NCBI RefSeq assembly: GCF_051106095.1
Contig: NC_135791.1
Location: forward strand, 8,528,001-8,592,000
Direction of reading: 5' to 3'
From: Pogona vitticeps
Taxonomy: Eukaryota > Chordata > Lepidosauria > Squamata > Agamidae
DNA: 64,000 nt
Shown: one piece after another, positions 44,161 through 55,319 of the stretch
How positions within the stretch are numbered: the first letter of the stretch is position 1
Layout: every line of letters begins with the position of its first letter
Program-made: the position numbers and the translations under genes
Notes under the pieces: model-generated
The model's database searches: none
What the model saw: the letters and a program-made list of their open reading frames with translations, nothing else
What the model was told of the DNA's origin: nothing

Positions 44161-44439
44161 GTTACCCCTGTTCTAAAATGGCTAGACTAGGATTTAGGAG
44201 ATTCCCCAACTCTGCCGTGGAAACTCACTGAAGGGTTGAACAGGTAAAGCTACTTCTTAAATACTTCATGTTGAAAACCCCGTTAAGAGTCATTTAAAGT
44301 CAGTTCTGATATGATAGCAGATAACAATAACATCGTATCAGCAACACAAGCCAGGAATTTCTTGGAAGGGCCATTATGCCTCTCTGAGTTACTTACAGTT
44401 TGTTGAAATACTTGCATATTCTCCCCTCTTGGGTGGTCA

Positions 44440-45640
44440 GTAGTAGACTCCCAACTACCGTCTTCCTTTTAGTTTTGCCCCAGCAATTTTAATTCAAATG
44501 CTTTTGACAGGACAACTAGTGTGACTCCCAACTCTTTCTATTCTTTCTGTTCTTTTTGAACAATTCATATATCCTTCGATTATGTATCCTAGTTGTGGGA
44601 GTCATTCCACCAAGTTTCAGTTAGCCCTGTCAAGTCCTTTTTACCTCCTGAATTAAGAGTTCTAGTTCTTATTGTTTATTTCTCATACCCCTAACATTAC
44701 TCCATAGGCATTGGAGACTGTGCTTTTTGGCTTAGTTTCCTCCTGTAAGTTCTTCTTGTAGCCAAACACATTCTTCCCAGTCCTTGCGAGGTAAAACCCA
44801 TGGCTTGACAGCAGTCCATTCTCTGGGAATTGTAGCCCGTGTTCCCAAAATCCAAATCCTCACATCAATACCATCTTAATAGCTAGTAATTCAGCTGTAG
44901 TATTTTCTTTTTCTACTCCTCTTCCAAGAACTGAGATAGCCAAGGAAGGAGACTATCTGGGCCTCAAAGTCCTTGACTTTCTTTCCCAGACCTTCAAAGT
45001 CTGATGTGACTTCTTTATAATTCCTCTTGATGTTGTCATTGGTCCCAACGTGGATGAGAAGAAAGGGGTATGTTATCAGTGGGATTATATGAGCAATGGC
45101 AATCCTTCTGTGCTCCAGGGAGACGCTATACTTGGTGAATCCAAGGATCTTCCCGGCATATTTCAGTTTCAGTCCCATGCAAGGAGACTCGCATTACATC
45201 TCACCTTTTTGTAAGGGGTGGGTTCAATGCCTCTACTTAGTTGACCTCAGCTTCTCTCATATTGCTCCATGGGGTCTCCTGTAGGTCTTCATCTGCATAC
45301 TCTCTGCCAGACTCGAGAATCTGAAAACGATTTTGTAGTTCCACTGGTGAAGAGTGTCTTCTTCTTTTGTTCCTGTGACCCTTGCCCATGGTGCTTCCAA
45401 CTCTACATTCATCCTCTCCTCAACACTCTCTTCCTCTGCTTTGTCTGATTCTGAAACCTTTAATGGCATTCAACCCCTGCTTTGTCTTGCCGTTCTTTCA
45501 TCTCCAATGCTTCCTCTTGGCTGCTGGGGTTTGAGAGTTCTGTCTATGTATTCGTCATATTTTGTGATAGCACAACCACTCGCCATTCCTGTTCTTTCGC
45601 TTTTCCTTCCAGCAGTGTAACCAGTTTGCACTTGTCGCTT
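44440..45640 (-). mobile_element. CR1 LINE, 5' coding part
   Basis: Minus-strand frame LKYAGKILGFTKYSVSLEH and LLIHVGTNDNIKRNYKEV, DFEGLGKKVKDFEAQIV corresponds to the esterase-like first protein of CR1 (typical LLHVGTND and YRALGAKVKD). It may be the far part of the element whose 3' end is at 43826. Many stops. Confidence 0.65.
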
Positions 45641-45966
45641 GTGTACACCATGTTGTTCTCCAGCGCAGTCAAAACAATGAACACACTCTGTGAATCACCA
45701 CCACATAATCTTTATAATCCTTATTACCTTCTAACTTTCTTTTATTTGTATATGAGTGACCTTTGCTTTGTCATATCTATCTTGAAATATACTGGGGCTG
45801 TCCCGCTAATATATAGCTATGTGCAGAAACCAAACACTACTGTGTTACCATCCTTTCTGTTTGCACCATCTACATCCTTCTGTGACGATAAGCATGACTG
45901 CAACACCCTCAGCTATACTGTCCATGACAGGCGCTACTGTGAAACCATAATCTCCTATTCTTTTGT

Positions 45967-46028
45967 CTGCAACCACAACCACAATCTGCCAACAATTCTG
46001 CAACCACAACCACAATCTGCCAACAATT
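45967..46028. repeat. 31-bp tandem duplication, two exact units
   Basis: The unit CTGCAACCACAACCACAATC + TGCCAACAATT occurs twice without change (45967-45997, 45998-46028). Exact identity suggests a recent event. Confidence 0.95.
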
Positions 46029-46099
46029 AAGACCGTTAAGACTACTATGACTCTCACACATCACCATCTTTTGACCATATAGCAAGCACATCCTCATGT

Positions 46100-48400
46100 C
46101 AATGTATCTGATACATTTGCATGGCTGCAGCCTTGGAAATCATTATACAAAAACTGTCAGCCACAGATTTCAAAAGAATCCAAACCAGGCAGCATCCCTA
46201 GTGATTGTTCCCATCACCCATTCCTTCTCATACGTAATCAGAGAGCCTTGACAGGCCGTTTCTTTATTCCACCTGCTTCTAAAATATATAATCTTTACAA
46301 TGTCCAGGAGGAAAGACACTGAGATCCTCTTCAAACATCCACCCCGAACTCTATCATCATGGACAATGCACAGGAGAAGTCTAGAAATCTGCATTTGGCG
46401 GCTGCAGACATGGCAAGTGTTAGGGGGGTGGAAGTAGGTGAACCATCTGAGTCTGACTTCTTCCTACATTAGTTGTTAGACTGATATTCTCAGGATCTAC
46501 CTACCAGTTTCAGGTTGTAATCACACATACTATAAGAATCGCAGTTATATTGATTCTGCTGTTAATTAGATCATTTTATAAATTTTGGTTTACGTGACAC
46601 ATGGGTAAGGTCAATTCATTTGGTCAACCAATTTTTCCCCAACCTTGCTAACATGGGCTTTTTAAAATGATCTGATCCCTGAATCGCCTCTATCCCCATC
46701 GATTTGGCATGTGTGATTTACTTTGCACCCAGTTGTGTTTTTTGCACCATTGGCACTGCATGGTCACTACACTTGTTCCCTTTAAAAAAACATTTTTTTT
46801 CCAAGTGCATAGCGATGTAATGGTATTCTCTCCAAGAGTTTACTACTGCATTGCTTCATCTGCACTTGTCCCTTCCCTTATCAACGTGGAGAAATACCCC
46901 GCCTAATGTCCTCTGAGAAACAAACTGCCCTAAAACTGAACAATTGCCAAGGGAAACCGTGCACTATAAATCATCTCCCAATATTGCCTTCTAAAGCTTT
47001 TTACATGAATTTAGGTGCTGCTTTAGCAATACATCTCAATCTCAACAATAGATTAAGCCTTTTTAGACCAGCGTGCTCCTGAAACAGGATGGGAAATGAG
47101 CCGATGTCATCAGGTAGGCAGAGTTCAAGAAATATCTCAAAAGAAGACAACCATGTGAACACACCCAGTGATTTATATGCCATGTGACTATGCATAAATA
47201 TATATCTGTAGAAATTAAGAAGGGAATTTAAATGATTCCAATGGCCCATGTGGGGTTAGGCCCTCAGGTTCTTTCCTGTGTCTCAAAGGAGTAGATGTGC
47301 TGTTACTCCTCCCCCATATGCCTTTTAATCTAAGGTACATGTCTCATGGGTCATAGTTAGGATTTAGGCTTTTCTCTCTTGAATGTAACTTTCTTAATAA
47401 AAGCTGTTCTTAATCAGCTTCTCCTGTCCAGATGTCGATACAGCACTTTCTCTGCTGCTGAGAAGAAGCTTCATATTTTCCTTGCTCTCACTTTCTGAAT
47501 ACTTACAGCAGGGTTTGGCATCCCATGGAGTTTGCCCGCAGCCAAATGGATCCCATATGGTAAATATTCATTTTCATTGAATTAGTGATGGAGGACCTCC
47601 ATCCAACTCATCGGCCAGATGTGGCCTTCAGCATTCCTATATGGTTAGCAAGGTCTCCCACCGATGTCTGATCAGAAGCTATTTACAGCCTGGGATGGCT
47701 GTGCATGGAGTTGAGTTCTAATTTGCACTCTGGAAGCTGCTGTGGAGGGGAAAGGGGAATAAAATCAGAAGCCAACATTTTGCAACGGCCACGTATTTTT
47801 ATACACGACCATTGCAAAATGCTGGATTTTATTTTATTATCTGCAACACAGAATCCCAGTTTACGACGACATATGGGATGAGTCTCAATTAAGAAACCAC
47901 AGGCAACTATCTGGAATCATGACCACGGGAGGGGGGGGGGAAATGCTGTGGAGTAACCTTCCAGATCCCCTTGGCTGAAAGTTTTCTACAGTTTTCCCCT
48001 GCAACCCAAGTGCCTCTTGACTCCCTTTCCGTACGAATGAACAATCCTTGCGGGCGACTGACAGAAAGCACTCGGGATTTCCCCCACAGTGCTGCCTTCC
48101 CTCTTCTCCTCACTCAGAGGGTTCCCCTCCCCCCCATCCACAGCTGTTTTCGTTTTCTGCTTCCAGAAGAATGTGATGAATTGAAGGGTTTGTGCGGTGA
48201 TCGCTGTAAACCCAGATTAGCTGTCCCATGGCTTCCCATAACTCAGATTTCCCATCCACATCGCTCTAAAACAGGAATTTCCATCTGCAATACATTAACA
48301 GTGGTAGGGTGTTTTTTTCTTTTCAAAGGAGGGCTTTCGCTGGAAAGCAGCAGCATTCATAGAAAGATGTGCAAGGGGGGAAGGAGCTGGAGAGAAAGCA
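46100..48400. other. Intergenic DNA, little recognised
   Basis: AT-rich, no gene or known repeat identified, apart from an 80-bp inverted repeat at 47758-47837 with arms GAATAAAATCAGAAGCCAAC and CATTTTGCAACGGCC facing their diverged copies. Confidence 0.5.
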
Positions 48401-48414
48401 AGAAAAAGAAGGAT

Positions 48415-48652
48415 GTATTCTCGAAGGCTTTCACGGCCGGGATCTGATGGTTGTTGTGGGTTTTTCGGGCTCTTTGGCTGTGTTCTGAAGGTTGTTCTTC
48501 CTGATGTTTTACCAGTCTCGGTGGCCGGCATCTTCAGAGGACAGGAGTAGGAACTCTGTCCGTGCTCTGTTGAGCATAGAGACTGGCGAAACATCAGGAA
48601 GAACAACCTTCAGAACACGGCCAAAGAGCCCGAAAAATCCACAACAACCATC
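48415..48652. mobile_element. Penelope-like insertion with inverted ends and 12-bp target duplication
   Basis: The left part reads GTATTCTCGAAGGCTTTCAC, GGGCTCTTTGGCTGTGTTCT; the right part is its inverted copy (AGAACACGGCCAAAGAGCCC). Exact 12-bp AAAAAGAAGGAT at 48403-48414 and 48653-48664. A head-to-head inverted copy is a known habit of Penelope-like elements. No coding region remains. Confidence 0.65.
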
Positions 48653-48664
48653 AAAAAGAAGGAT

Positions 48665-50190
48665 TTTCTTTTTCTCCCACCCCACCCCTCACTGCACAAC
48701 CAAGCTGCTGAGCTATGGAAAATCTGAACGTCTTATGCAAACCCAGGGCATCCTTGTATCTCAGCTATCCAGGAGTGATGGCCAGCTAAGGAAGCCTACA
48801 TAACCCAAAGGCAAAGACTTTTGAAAAGTTACAGCAAGACTAGAATTACCAACATCCCCAGCAGCACTGACCAGGGAATTCTAGGAATCACAGTCTCTGC
48901 AAAGGACCATCTCTGAATCACGTATGATCTGCCCAGCCTAAAAAGCATGAGGTGGTTTTCTCAGCCCTCTGGTTCCTAAACCTTCACCAGGCATTCCGTT
49001 TTCTGCTGATTGTCCTCTTGGCTACCAGTGAAGGGTTTGGCTGGAGATGATTTGAACCTTTGGCTCAATGATGATTTGGATCTCCTGAATCCAAGTTCAA
49101 CACTACACCACCCTGGCTACACCTCCCTGCACATTAAAAAAAGGAAGCTTTCATGAACACAGACCATTGCACAGGTAGGAAGGGTTAGCTGAAATCCTTA
49201 GCAGCCTCCCCCAGACGAATGGACCTCCTGTTACCCTTCGCCAACAATCTCTGTGCTGTGTGGAGATGAGGCTGACAATTGAAGGAGATCAAAGCATTGT
49301 AATACTTGGTGTAACTGTGGCATGCTCCCACACCCACAGCTGAGGAAAAGGCTAAGAAGTGAAATGTAAATTCCAGGCTAGGGGGGGTTCTGTATCCAAA
49401 AGAATGTAAACATCCCTGATAATGCAAGCCTAGTCAAACCTGACCAGGTCAGGAATGTAGATACAGAATGTAGATGACCAATCTTTGTGAGATTGAAAAC
49501 TTCATCAGATTGTGACTGATCCTCATCTTGATGTGCCTATGAGAGCAAAGTGAAAATTCTCTGCACTGAGGATGGATTAACTTCCATATGTCTACCGAAT
49601 CTTGCCCCAAATCCTGTTGCGTGGATATGCCAGCACAAGGGCCATGGACATCTAGGTTGATATCTGAATGGTTAGGCCAAGATCCCAATGGCTAGACCAG
49701 CAACATATCTTGTGTGGAAATGAAAGAATTGTGTGTTTTAATAGTGCATCCATTGACTTTTTCAAACCATGCCTTTGATTCTCCAGAAAGATATTTGAAA
49801 ATGAAGTGATTATAAGCTTCTGAACTTATTTTTGCTGGGTAATGCACAAAGCCTTTGCCATAGGCAGACATATTATTTGGCTCTCCATTCTCCTCCTGTC
49901 TTTATCTTTCCCTTTCCAGAAAATCAGCATCTTTCCAAGGATTATTTTCCAAGGATAATTTAAAAATGATCCCCCGTGCTGGATTTTGATTTTTTTAAGT
50001 AAATTATTACAGAAATTTAAAATTTCTGGTTTGAATCTGTCACTGGATGTTTACTCCTAATCTTGTTTGGAAATCAGCTGTCTTTCATGCCAGTTCTTTG
50101 GGGAAACTTTGAGGTAGCCCTTTAGAAATGGCGTTCTGCTGGATATTCTCTGGTCTCCGCCACCCTGCTGGTTTTTATCAGGTTCAGCTC
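48665..50190. other. Intergenic DNA, nothing recognised
   Basis: No exon-like frame, RNA gene or named repeat seen. A short degraded tRNA-SINE-like segment may lie near 49015-49130 (GGATCTCCTGAATCCAAGTT). Confidence 0.4.
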
Positions 50191-50199
50191 TTTTAAAAT

Positions 50200-50420
50200 A
50201 AATTGGTTTACAGCCATCTGGTTTATGTATCACTGTGCACGTTCACTTTGAAAATTATTACTCCGATATAAAGTAGAGGCTTAAAATCTCTTTGGGAAAC
50301 TACACCTGAGATTTTAAATAATTTTATTAACCAGCATGTTTACAGAAATGTTTTCGTTGTTGTAATCCATTTAGAACAGTTGCATTTTTTCTTCTGCACA
50401 TCACACACACACATACACAT

Positions 50421-50460
<40 letters not shown>

Positions 50461-51045
50461 CCACAGCCACTCCCTTTTGCTGTGAGCTTGTTTTAATTTA
50501 AAAAAAAAATCCAAGGGGGACAGTGATAATCTGACATGACAGTGGAAATTTACAAGCCATCTGAGAAAGGGGAGAAGCCCTCCCTCTTCCTTCACAAAGT
50601 GAATCTGACCAGATAAAGGTACAATATCAGGACCTTTGCTTGAAAAAACAGGGCTTTTCCCCTTTCTCTCTCTGCTGGCCCCTAAATTTCTGCTGTTCTG
50701 GCAGACTATCACTATCCCCCTTGGAAAAACATTTTAAACAATTAAAAACAATCCCATACCAGAACTGTGTGGCTGTGGAAGGCAGCAGATACGTTTATAC
50801 CAACAGAGGCATTCACATATGCCAAACCAATGAAAAATAAATCAGTTTTATATCTGTGTTAAAATAAACAACCCTTCACCAGCCCAGTAAAATACCTTGT
50901 TTTCCAATAAAAATACATAATTGCTCAGAAAAAAAAGCTTCTGTGTGCATTGCGTAGCCAGGATTGTTCAAATTGATTTTATTTAGGAAAAAACCCATTC
51001 AGCAGCACTTCTTATTGCCGATGCGACAAAACCCTTACCTTTTTA
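50200..51045. mobile_element. Terminal-inverted-repeat element family X, copy 1 (with nested MITE)
   Basis: Homologous to 52499-53123: shares ACTTTGAAAATTA, GATATAAAGTAG, TTTGGGAAACTACAC, TTAACCA(G/A)CAT, then GCATTCACAT, and CTTCTTATTG near the right end. The middle is replaced by a (CA)n/(GA)n tract and the palindromic MITE at 50458-50781. Confidence 0.65.
50458..50781. mobile_element. Palindromic MITE nested in family X copy 1
   Basis: CTTCCACAGCCAC at the left and GTGGCTGTGGAAG at the right. Inner arms of about 100 bp pair (TCCAAGGGGGACAGTGATAA with TATCACTATCCCCCTTGGA; GAGAAAGGGGAGAAGCC with GGCTTTTCCCCTTTCTC). It sits directly after a (GA)n run (50427-50457). Confidence 0.75.
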
Positions 51046-51049
51046 ATAT

Positions 51050-52495
51050 ATTTGCTTTCACAGTCAAAACTTCCCATCTAAGCCTTTGGATTCACTCCAC
51101 TTCCAATCCCTTTTGGAATTCAGCTGTGTTTTACCCCAGCTGTTTGGAAAACATTGAAGAAACTCTTGAAACCATTATTTTAAAAAATATCCTATATTGT
51201 TTGTTTGTTGCTTGTTTGTTTATGGATTGCTGTTAACATTTAAACTATCTGTAAGTGCTTACTAAGTCCCAGGATGAAGGGATTTTTAAAAATTCACTGA
51301 GCCAGGTTTTGTGTCACTCTTTGTAACAGTGGATAGTTCATGAGGTATTTGTCAGGATAATGGGGGGAAAACTCCAATATCATCAGCACACAGTCAGGTA
51401 TATTTGAGGAGCCAATGCGCCATCTGCATGAAACCTTAGCCACAGTCTGTGTTAAGCTATAAAATAATTGGCTTCCTGGTGCTGTTGCATCATTGACTTG
51501 TGACAAAACAACATGATAGATAGGGGAGAAAGTCATAGCAGAAGAGTTGACAGGAAATCGAAATACCGGAGGGAGGGAGAAAGTCAGAAAAGGGTAAACA
51601 AAAGGAGAGAGGTGAGGGGGGGTGAAGCAACTCCAGACCAATTGCATCACTTCTACTGAAGCAAAGAAACCACAGTTAGTGGATATTAATCTGATCTGTT
51701 CTCTCCCGTTCAAACACTTCCTGCTTCTCAAATGTGCTTCAGCCTATAAAACTTTTCTGGAAGCTAAAGGAGAGGCCCAGACATGAAAATGCCAAAAAAA
51801 AAAAATCATCTGGACTCAGCTTGACATTACTTGGCACGCTAACCATTGCAACATTTGTTCCAGTGGTTACGCGCTTACTCGTTACAGCTTTTCGCTTGCC
51901 CAATTCTACTTCACTGACTTTCCCAGACAGGCCAAGGAAAGGAAAATGTCACCATCAAAAGGCTGAAGAGCTTCATGGTACAGGACGAACCTCGTGGTGG
52001 GTTATTATTATTTATTAAGGTAACAATAACCACTGGGTTATTATTTATTTTTGATGGTTATGTGGTTAAAAGGCAGTACTGCGACCAAAACTCTGCTCAT
52101 ACCAGGGTTCAATACCAAGTAACTGGCTCAAGGTTCACTCAGTCTTCCATCCATCCGAGGTCAGTAAATTGAGTAGCCAGCTTGCTGGGAGGTGAGGGAA
52201 CCAATGTGTAGCCTGCACAATTAAATTGCAAACCACTCAAAGAGTGCTTTAAGCACTTTAGGTGGTATATAAGCAGCATACTTTGCTGTGCTTTGAAGAG
52301 CAAAGTACGCAGCGGAATAATTGATCCACTAAAATTGTCTCCCTTCCCTTTCCTAGCAGCAGCCTTGTGGAATTGTACACTCTGGGTGGCAGTGAATGTG
52401 GACTTCTTTCTACTACATTGTGTAAAAGAGAAAAGCAAGTACAGTTCACCCCCCAAAACCCACCCTCCCAACTCCTGGAACAGATTCGTCAACTG
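51050..52495. other. Intergenic DNA, little recognised
   Basis: No gene found. 52060-52280 resembles the tail of a SINE or LINE (GGGAGGTGAGGGAACCAATG, AAGCACTTTAGGTGGTATAT), but I cannot name it. Confidence 0.4.
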
Positions 52496-52498
52496 ACT

Positions 52499-53123
52499 TA
52501 GGGCATGGTTACATTGCTGATTATATTGATTTCAGGTCCAACATATTTAAAATTGATTTTCAGTCACATAGTTTCTGTATTGCTGTGCACATTGACTTTG
52601 AAAATTACAACTGTGATATAAAGTAGGGGCTTAAAACTACTTTGGGAAACTACACATGGGATTTTAAATCATTTCATTAACCAACATATTTGCAAACCAT
52701 GCAGTTTCCATTGTCACTGATCCCGGTGCATCGCCAATGACTGCAAATTTCTTTTTCTCATTTGTTTTGAATGTTGTGCAGTATTAGAGTTTTTAGGCAT
52801 CCTTTTGTATCTATACATTTCCCTCTCTTTAATTTTTTTTTTAAGTGACATAGTTACATGATTTTGGAAACCCATGACACTCCACAAAGGGAGTATTTAA
52901 TACAACAGGAACATTCACATTGCCCAAAGTGATTCATAAAGAATTGATTCCACAAGTGTGTTAAATTAAAAAGTCCCCACTGGCCACTTTAAAAAACTTG
53001 CTTTGCAATAAAAAAGGGGGGGCTTTGCTGTGCATCATGTAGTCGGGAATTTTCAAATTGAGTTTAATTATTCAAAACCTGTTTCAAAAGTAGTTCTTAT
53101 TGTCAGTGTAACCGTGCCCTTAG
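52499..53123. mobile_element. Terminal-inverted-repeat element family X, copy 2
   Basis: Left end TTAGGGCATGGTTACATTG; right end CAGTGTAACCGTGCCCTTA, an inverted match of 17 of 19. Non-coding interior, AT-rich, shared with copy 1. No clear target duplication. Superfamily unknown. Confidence 0.7.
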
Positions 53124-53261
53124 TAACAGTTGTGAAATTTTTGACTCTGTTGAATTGGTTCCCTTGTAACACCCAGACCTTGGAATGTCACTTTTAAAAA
53201 GCAACTACTTCCATTTGTACTAATACGGCTCTCACAAGTAGCTGGTTGCTGTCTGCCTGCT

Positions 53262-53600
53262 GTCACAGAATAATGGAGTTGGAAGGGGTCTATAAGGCAG
53301 TCTAGCCCAACCCCCTGCTCGATGCAGGAATCCAAATCAAAGCAGATCTGGCAGATGGTTATCCAGTTTTATCTTGAATGCTTCCAGCACTCACCACCTC
53401 CCAAGGCAATTGATTCCACTGCCGTGCTGTTGGAGGAGTTAGGACGTTTTCCTGATATCCAACCGAAATCTGGCTACCCTTAACTTGAGCCCATTATTAC
53501 ATGTCCTGCGTTCTAGGATGATAGAGAACAGAATGTTCCCTCCTCTGTATGATGATTTTTCAAGTATTTGATGAGAGCTATTATAAGTCAATATAAGGCG
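53262..53600 (-). mobile_element. CR1 LINE 3' end
   Basis: Minus-strand frame [20 protein letters not shown] then the 3' UTR GTGGTGAGTGCTGGAAGC, and ACTCCATTATTCTGTGA at the end. A typical CR1 of squamates, 5'-truncated. Confidence 0.8.
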
Positions 53601-54602
53601 CATCAAACACACTCTTCTCCCACCCACCTCATTATCACCTAAATGCACCTAAAGGAGTAGTTCTTGAACCATGTGGTATTCCTCATCTACCATGGCTGAC
53701 ATAACACTAAACATATTTTTTTTTCAAAGTTGTCAGCTGAGTTAAATGATTTCAGGGGTGAGGAAATAGAAATAAACACACACAGAAACAGAATTAGAAG
53801 TAAAAAGACGATAACTTTTATTGTTTGCTCTTGCCAATAGACGTGGTGCTGACATAGAGGAAGGATCTGACTCAACCAGCCCACCTGCTGTCTGATGGTA
53901 ACCCCAGGTGGCAGGATCTGCAGTTAACCATGTGGGTTTATGCCACCATGTGGCCCCACCTGCCACCAGGGAGTGGAGAATCTATGGCTTATCCTCAAGC
54001 CAAGCCCATGCAGGAGTTTTCTGCCTCACCTCCCGTAAGAGAAACCACTAGGTTGGGTCAATCCCCTGCTTGTCCCTTCCCTCTTTCCCTCAAATCTGTC
54101 TTCACGCTTCAAACCACAACTGCCAAAGCTATGACAAAAGAGAATAACAGATTCCAGTGCCCAAAAATACATCACCATGAAACTGGCATCAACCGAGGAA
54201 GAGTGGAAAGGAGGAGGGACCTTCCCCCTTTACCTGGATACATCATCATGCTTCAAAATTGCCCCAGAGGCAGATGAGTAAGCTCATCATCTGCTACCAG
54301 AACTAATGCAATTACAAATACACAGAGCATCATGTATGCTGTTGCAGCCATGTATCCTGACAAATGTACACCATCAGGTTGACTCAGTGCAAGTAAACCA
54401 AAGGTCACATCTGGATGAGCTGGATACTACCTTCCCACCAAGCTTCGGCACAAAGTGTTGATCAGTGCTCACCAGGTCTTGGGTCCCTTGTCACTGCACC
54501 CTCTCAAGCCAATCTGACCACCACAATGTTGTTTATGGGAAGAATGCCTTAATGCTAAAACAGCCACACTTTAGTGTGAATAGTCTTGAGCTCAAGAGGG
54601 GA

Positions 54603-54930
54603 TCCTGTAGACCATCTTGACTGCTGCCCTTGGTGTTGTCAACAGTCAGGCTGCCTTTTGCTGTGTAAAACTTGGCATCCTTCTTCCTGCTGGCAACTCC
54701 GATATGATACTGTGCACAATATCAGGTCATTCCCTGGCTTTTTGAATCATAGGCACAGAAAACACAATATCCTACATTCATAAACCAGAATATCTGGCAC
54801 ACAGCAAGAGCAGATGGTATTGATCTGAGGAGATCCAGTTTCAAAGTTTTAAGCTTTTGAATTGGAGACACCCCTATTTGTTTGACTTGCCTTATGGAAT
54901 GCTGCATTGGGTCATCACACCGTATCTATT
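54603..54930 (+). repeat. Unclassified interspersed repeat, copy 2
   Basis: Partner of 12833-13110. The preceding 53830-54600 may belong to the same element (steady composition, no stops pattern of known family) but has no counterpart at the other locus. Not recognised. Confidence 0.55.
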
Positions 54931-54954
54931 TTAGAGGTCTAATGAAGCTATTGA

Positions 54955-55015
54955 GCTGCCTGGGTAGCTCAGCAGTATGTGGCTGCAGAGCCCGAAGATG
55001 GGAGTTCAAACCCCC
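54955..55015 (+). mobile_element. tRNA-derived SINE head
   Basis: CTGCCTGGGTAGCTCAGCAG, then GCAGAGCCCGAAGATGGGAG, TTCAAACCCC as B box; tail missing. Confidence 0.55.
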
Positions 55016-55148
55016 AGATCATCATTAGAAGAAACATCATTAGAAGAAACATTACATAACTTGAGAGCAAGCCCCCACCTTGACCTCAGTAGAACTTTCC
55101 TCAAAGCTTGGAAAGTTACTTTTTTTTTGCCTCCAACACTGAAGACCA

Positions 55149-55184
55149 AAAAAAAGAAAAGAAAAGAAAAGAAAAGAAAAGAAA

Positions 55185-55268
<84 letters not shown>

Positions 55269-55281
55269 GAAAGAAAAGTCC
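55149..55281. repeat. (GAAAA)n/(GAAA)n polypurine tract
   Basis: About 130 nt of uninterrupted purine on the + strand: a few GAAAA units, then roughly 20 GAAA units, ending about 50 bp before the ASAP3 CpG island. It can form triplex (H-DNA), and its length is likely variable between individuals. Confidence 0.95.
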
Positions 55282-55319
55282 CAGATTTTGAGTACTATAG
55301 TCACCAAAGTAACTTTTCC

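Noticed and set aside
45482-46030. 182-codon + strand frame
   Set aside because: Largely antisense to a CR1 coding remnant and runs through the 31-bp tandem duplication; no domain.
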